A DNA stretch of 64,000 nt from NCBI GenBank assembly GCA_035530615.1, contig DATKUL010000002.1, positions 744,001 to 808,000 on the forward strand. Reading direction: 5' to 3'. Origin of the DNA: Candidatus Paceibacterota bacterium. GTDB lineage: Bacteria; Actinomycetota; Actinomycetes; Nanopelagicales; Nanopelagicaceae. Shown one piece after another: positions 61,241 to 64,000 of the stretch; position 1 is the first letter of the stretch; each line of letters opens with the position of its first letter. A model generated the notes under the pieces. It was not told the origin of the DNA and searched no databases. It worked only from the letters and a program-made list of their open reading frames with translations. A program made the position numbers and the translations under genes.

Positions 61241-62014
61241 TTAAAGGAGTCTCATCCAAGGCTCAATATTGTATTTGGTCGCAATTTCACACAACGCTTC
61301 AAGTTTCGAATTGGTCTTTACCAGGGATTCTTGAATGGCTAGCACCCAGACGCAACATGCAGCTAGAAAATGAAGACTCACTTCCGGGGTAACGGTCTGA
61401 GAATCCCTAAGCACTGTAATCGGATCTTCACCTTGAAATCCAATGTATGACGCAACCCCGCCCGCAGGATGGACTGTCTGACTTAGTAATCGGTATAACA
61501 TTTTGAAATAGCTCGACTGATCTGGGCGGCCCATGACGAGATGGTCACCTACGGTGGAGTCAGATGGTAGAGCGATTGACACGGTAAGCAATCTAAGCTT
61601 CTCTCTAACCGAGTCAAGTTCAGTTAATGTGGCGCTCTGTACATCGCTTGTGTAATCCGTAGTGAAATTCGTTTCATTCACTGTGTTCCGAAGGAACCTT
61701 TCAAGTTCCATTAAAAACTTTTTATGGATCAGATTTGGCTCATCTTTGTGTAGATAAAAAAATTGTGCGTAGAGAGCGTGCTCCAAAGCCGATCGAGTGA
61801 CAATGTCAGCAGTTGCAAACTCACCTGCACGAAAAAGAATGAGTCCGGCGCGGGCGCACGCCATAGTCGGGCGAATGAGGCCCTGTAGCTCCAAGACGAA
61901 AACGTCGGGTTCAGAGTAAGGAGGAGTGAAATCTAAGTAGGGATCAAACTGTACAAGTGTGTCAAGACAAACTTCCCACTCAGAAACTTCTCCAGTTCGA
62001 TCAGACAATTTCAA
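61241..62014 (-). CDS. Unknown protein resembling DUF5677-type HEPN-like proteins
   Basis: A 257-residue helical protein with RSALEHALYAQFFYLHKD and YFKMLYRLLSQTVHPAGG (residues ~75 and ~175), similar in layout to DUF5677-like proteins, often near mobile DNA. No catalytic motif is clear. Single-gene cassette. Confidence 0.55.
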   Translation of the reverse strand: MKLSDRTGEVSEWEVCLDTLVQFDPYLDFTPPYSEPDVFVLELQGLIRPTMACARAGLILFRAGEFATADIVTRSALEHALYAQFFYLHKDEPNLIHKKFLMELERFLRNTVNETNFTTDYTSDVQSATLTELDSVREKLRLLTVSIALPSDSTVGDHLVMGRPDQSSYFKMLYRLLSQTVHPAGGVASYIGFQGEDPITVLRDSQTVTPEVSLHFLAACCVWVLAIQESLVKTNSKLEALCEIATKYNIEPWMRLL

Positions 62015-62214
62015 TCTCCAATCGCATCGGCCTCAATTCAGCAGGTTCGGATTACTGATCAAGGGACGCCTCTCCTTAGGTGAGTTTAGAATGAACTGGT
62101 GAAAATGGAACCCTTCGGGATCTGTTTTAGCTCTGAGTCCAAGAGCAAGACTTTGTTCTTTCAGGCGAAGGAATTAAAGCAAGGGGTAGTTCCAAATACA
62201 AGAGCCTCCGCTAA

Positions 62215-62242
62215 AGGGTGACATCAACGATTAGTGGGGTTA
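62215..62242 (-). repeat. Dispersed cassette repeat, copy 4
   Basis: GGGTGACATCAACGATTAGT core; left flank similar to copy 2 over ~60-90 nt. Between 62015 and 62581 there is no gene; the region holds copies 4-6, suggesting cassettes whose genes were lost. Confidence 0.75.
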
Positions 62243-62274
62243 ACAGTTTGGACCATCATTTCAAGCAGAGTGAT

Positions 62275-62303
62275 GGGGTTCGTTAACAATTAATAGTGAG
62301 GTT
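62275..62303 (-). repeat. Dispersed cassette repeat, copy 5 (degenerate)
   Basis: GGGGTTCGTTAACAATTAAT, a diverged copy 60 nt right of copy 4. Confidence 0.5.
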
Positions 62304-62393
62304 CAGTATGACCGACCTCATTGATCCTGCTTCCAAAAGGAGAAGGTGGCCTTGACAACTTGTACGGCAAGGGGACATCAACCATCTCTTTTG

Positions 62394-62415
62394 GGAGAGG
62401 GATTAACGACTTGTC
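62394..62415 (-). repeat. Dispersed cassette repeat, copy 6 (degenerate)
   Basis: GAGGGATTAACGACTTGTC, partial match to the core. Confidence 0.4.
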
Positions 62416-62581
62416 TCATACATTGGGATCCGTGGGGTCGAAAGGACGGGAACCGACCTGAAAGATAATCCTTAACTCCATTGACGTGTCGCGGATCGCG
62501 AACAAGAGAATTTCCATGAATAGCCAGTAATCTCTGGACTCTAAAGTCTATTTTTTCCTCATGATGAACTGGGGGCTGAAT

Positions 62582-62977
62582 GTGAAAATTAAACCCGAAG
62601 TCCTAGTCGGGGTTCTCATGGGACTGATAGTTGCGTTTCTTGCAGGGGCACTTGGCGGAGTATTTCTCGGAGGTGAAACTCTTGGGAGCCCTAACTTTTT
62701 CGAAGTTTTTGAACCTATTGTCGGGGTCCTTGTTGGGGTCCTTGCTGGAGTTTTTGCTGGAGTTTTTGTTTTTCTGGCTATGCAAGGCGAGCGTGTCTTT
62801 GAAGCGATTTTAGGTGGTGTCGCGTTGAGTTTTATGGTTAGTGTTCCTGTCGTTGCTGTCCTCTTCTTCTTTAATAACGCTAGGGGAGCCCATTTCACCG
62901 TTGGGGGAGCCTTTTTCTTTATTGGCCTCGCACTGCTAATTTTCGTCGTTCGTCGTCGCAGGAAACGTCCGACTTAA
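62582..62977 (+). CDS. Gly-rich membrane protein, unknown
   Basis: A 131-residue protein (GTG 62582 with GGGGG 6 nt upstream; the ATG at 62561 would add 7 residues). It has LAGALGGVFLGG and a tetrapeptide-like repeat (GVLVGVLAGVFAGVF) over three predicted transmembrane helices. The only plus-strand gene of the array. Confidence 0.55.
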   Translation: MKIKPEVLVGVLMGLIVAFLAGALGGVFLGGETLGSPNFFEVFEPIVGVLVGVLAGVFAGVFVFLAMQGERVFEAILGGVALSFMVSVPVVAVLFFFNNARGAHFTVGGAFFFIGLALLIFVVRRRRKRPT

Positions 62978-63066
62978 AAGTTGGGACTATTTAATTGGAA
63001 TACCGATGGTTTGTTAGTCGTCCAAGTACTCACCCTCACCGTTGTTCACTTAATCATTTTGAATAT

Positions 63067-63097
63067 GAGGGTGTATTAACGATTAGTCGGGTTGGCT
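63067..63097 (-). repeat. Dispersed cassette repeat, copy 7
   Basis: GAGGGTGTATTAACGATTAG core followed by TCGGGTTGGCT. 52 nt beyond the stop of the HIT-like gene. Confidence 0.8.
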
Positions 63098-63148
63098 GCC
63101 TTTGTTATGACCACAAAAATTGCTAACGACGAGGGATCAGATTTTCCT

Positions 63149-63613
63149 TTAGCGACCGGTCAGACAATTCGTGATCGCAACTCGCAGTGCTTTGTGTTGA
63201 TCACCAAGTGCGGTTGCTTCATCTCGCCACTTATCTACCGGGTACAACCACACGGGTCGGTATATGAATTCTGGCGGTTCCCACTCGTACCGAGGCCAAA
63301 CGTGAGCGTGCAAAAAAGCATCGGCATTGCCGAGAATCTCAAGGTTGAGGCGCCGAAAAGAAGGATCAGCTTCTTTGCATGCCCGCTCCACCGCCTCGCC
63401 CAAGTTGGCCATACTTTCCAAGAACGCCGAGCGTTCGGACCGGGATAAATCTGACAAGCGCTCGGCCTTGGGATCGTCGGTAAGCAGTACGCAGTAACCC
63501 GGCAACCACTGTGGGTCGCCCATGACTGCAAAGCCGCCAGGCAGCCGAGCAAGCACGGTCGGGTTCTCACCCCGCAGTGCCGAGCCGATTCGATCTTGTC
63601 GCCACTGGTTCAT
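63149..63613 (-). CDS. HIT-like nucleotide-binding protein
   Basis: A 154-residue protein with LNLEILGNADAFLHAHVWPRY, a variant of the HIT triad (His-x-His-x-x-Pro) near residue 95. N-terminal PGGFAVMGDPQWLPGYCVLL and the layout fit Ap4A-hydrolase-like HIT proteins. Cassette gene. Confidence 0.75.
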   Translation of the reverse strand: MNQWRQDRIGSALRGENPTVLARLPGGFAVMGDPQWLPGYCVLLTDDPKAERLSDLSRSERSAFLESMANLGEAVERACKEADPSFRRLNLEILGNADAFLHAHVWPRYEWEPPEFIYRPVWLYPVDKWRDEATALGDQHKALRVAITNCLTGR

Positions 63614-63648
63614 TTAGAAAGTGTAGTTAGCATCCAATTCAGAACTAA

Positions 63649-63680
63649 GGGGTTGCATTAACGATTAGTGGGGTTGGCTG
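63649..63680 (-). repeat. Dispersed cassette repeat, copy 8
   Basis: GGGGTTGCATTAACGATTAG core followed by TGGGGTTGG. 23 nt beyond the stop of the last gene and 36 nt before the next start. CCAA/TTGG and CTAA/TTAG pair across it. Confidence 0.8.
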
Positions 63681-63702
63681 ATAAGTAGCATCATCTTGCG
63701 CG

Positions 63703-64000
63703 TTACGGCACCTGCGGCGGTCGTGAGACCAAGCCGCGTCTGATCCCTTCGCCAGATCCGTTCATGATCATGAGCGTGGCAGGCTTTTGGCCCATTACCA
63801 CCGCCCACCAGTGTGTGGCATTGCGTCCTGCCTTCGTGCCACACCATGCACCGCGAGCACTTCCGGGCATCGAAGCAAACACATGAGCAAGTGGAACGGT
63901 CGGTTTCGGGCCACCGTATTGATACGTGCGGAATACCGCGACCGTTGCAGGCGCCCACTCCAGTAGGACCGCAGAACGAAAACTTCCTTGACAGATTCGC
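63703..64000 (-). CDS. Partial gene, unknown (runs off the window)
   Basis: The frame SFRSAVLLEWAPATVAVF...WWAVVMGQKPATLMIMNGSGEG ends with TAA at 63703-63705 and has no start in the window. It reads as a folded protein, unlike the overlapping Cys/His-rich frame 63665-63958. Not recognised. Confidence 0.5.
   Translation of the reverse strand, partial: RICQGSFRSAVLLEWAPATVAVFRTYQYGGPKPTVPLAHVFASMPGSARGAWCGTKAGRNATHWWAVVMGQKPATLMIMNGSGEGIRRGLVSRPPQVP

Noticed and set aside
59018-63680. Canonical attC sites of an integron
   Set aside because: The core has CATTAAC/GTTAATG in place of RYYYAAC/GTTRRRY and no integrase is in the window. The integron-like nature is only a hypothesis.
63665-63958. 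A 97-residue Cys/His-rich minus-strand protein
   Set aside because: The alternative frame that stops at 63703 reads as a more natural folded protein and ends neatly before the repeat.

Overview
The window reads as chromosome of a moderate-GC actinobacterium. The evidence is the actinobacterial-type SOS box (TCGAAC-N4-GTTCGA) at a divergent lexA/LysM locus, a B12-dependent ribonucleotide reductase beside nrdR, an acyl-ACP desaturase of the actinobacterial diiron type, and the order rpsP-KH protein-rimM-trmD. A freshwater or soil lineage of the Nanopelagicales kind would fit, but that placement is inference. No sequence search was run; every call rests on reading motifs, frames and repeats.

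Layout. 0-6 kb: accessory defence/toxin genes (a 37-residue membrane peptide, HipBA, an AAA ATPase, an XRE two-gene module, a YfbU-family gene). 6-13.8 kb: core genes nrdJ and nrdR, a Gfo/Idh/MocA oxidoreductase with a VapBC pair, the SOS locus, and a 'mobile mystery protein A/B' pair (HTH + Fic). 13.8-21.9 kb: a sugar uptake and catabolism operon on the minus strand (SIS isomerase, ribokinase-family kinase, unknown protein, MBL hydrolase, RbsD-like mutarotase, binding protein, ATPase, permease, LacI repressor) with a perfect palindromic operator at its head. 22-28.1 kb: a lexA remnant followed by a compact restriction-type island (Vsr, candidate restriction endonuclease, C5 methyltransferase, two unknown proteins, a GHKL/MORC-like ATPase, a small protein with a 12-bp inverted-repeat operator). 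28.1-45 kb: a mosaic of toxin-antitoxin modules and repeated DNA. It holds three HEPN-type Abi paralogues, each with the same 37-nt hairpin at exactly the same distance from its start, HipBA no. 2 with four operators on a 27-bp period, a second and broken mobile-mystery pair, VapBC-like pairs, a PemK/MazF-DUF3467 operon, a repeated structured leader with variable cargo, a tRNA-like gene and a 74-nt direct repeat. Housekeeping genes (glutaryl-CoA-dehydrogenase-like gene, CoA-transferase, flavodoxin, subtilase) are scattered through it. 45-55 kb: acyl-CoA hydrolase/transferase and a polyamine/amine-like gamma-glutamyl pathway (class II amidotransferase, permease, glutamine-synthetase-like ligase, aldehyde dehydrogenase, SDR, class I amidotransferase). 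55-57.2 kb: trmD-rimM-KH-rpsP. 57.4-64 kb: another VapBC pair and then a cassette-like array in which genes or gene pairs are punctuated by a dispersed ~28-nt repeat.

The most interesting systems are the GHKL-ATPase/methyltransferase/Vsr island at 22.3-28.1 kb, the Abi(HEPN)-hairpin loci at 28.8-29.6 and 42.2-43.8 kb, the duplicated leader/terminator modules at 28.7-36.6 kb, and the repeat-punctuated gene array at 59-64 kb.
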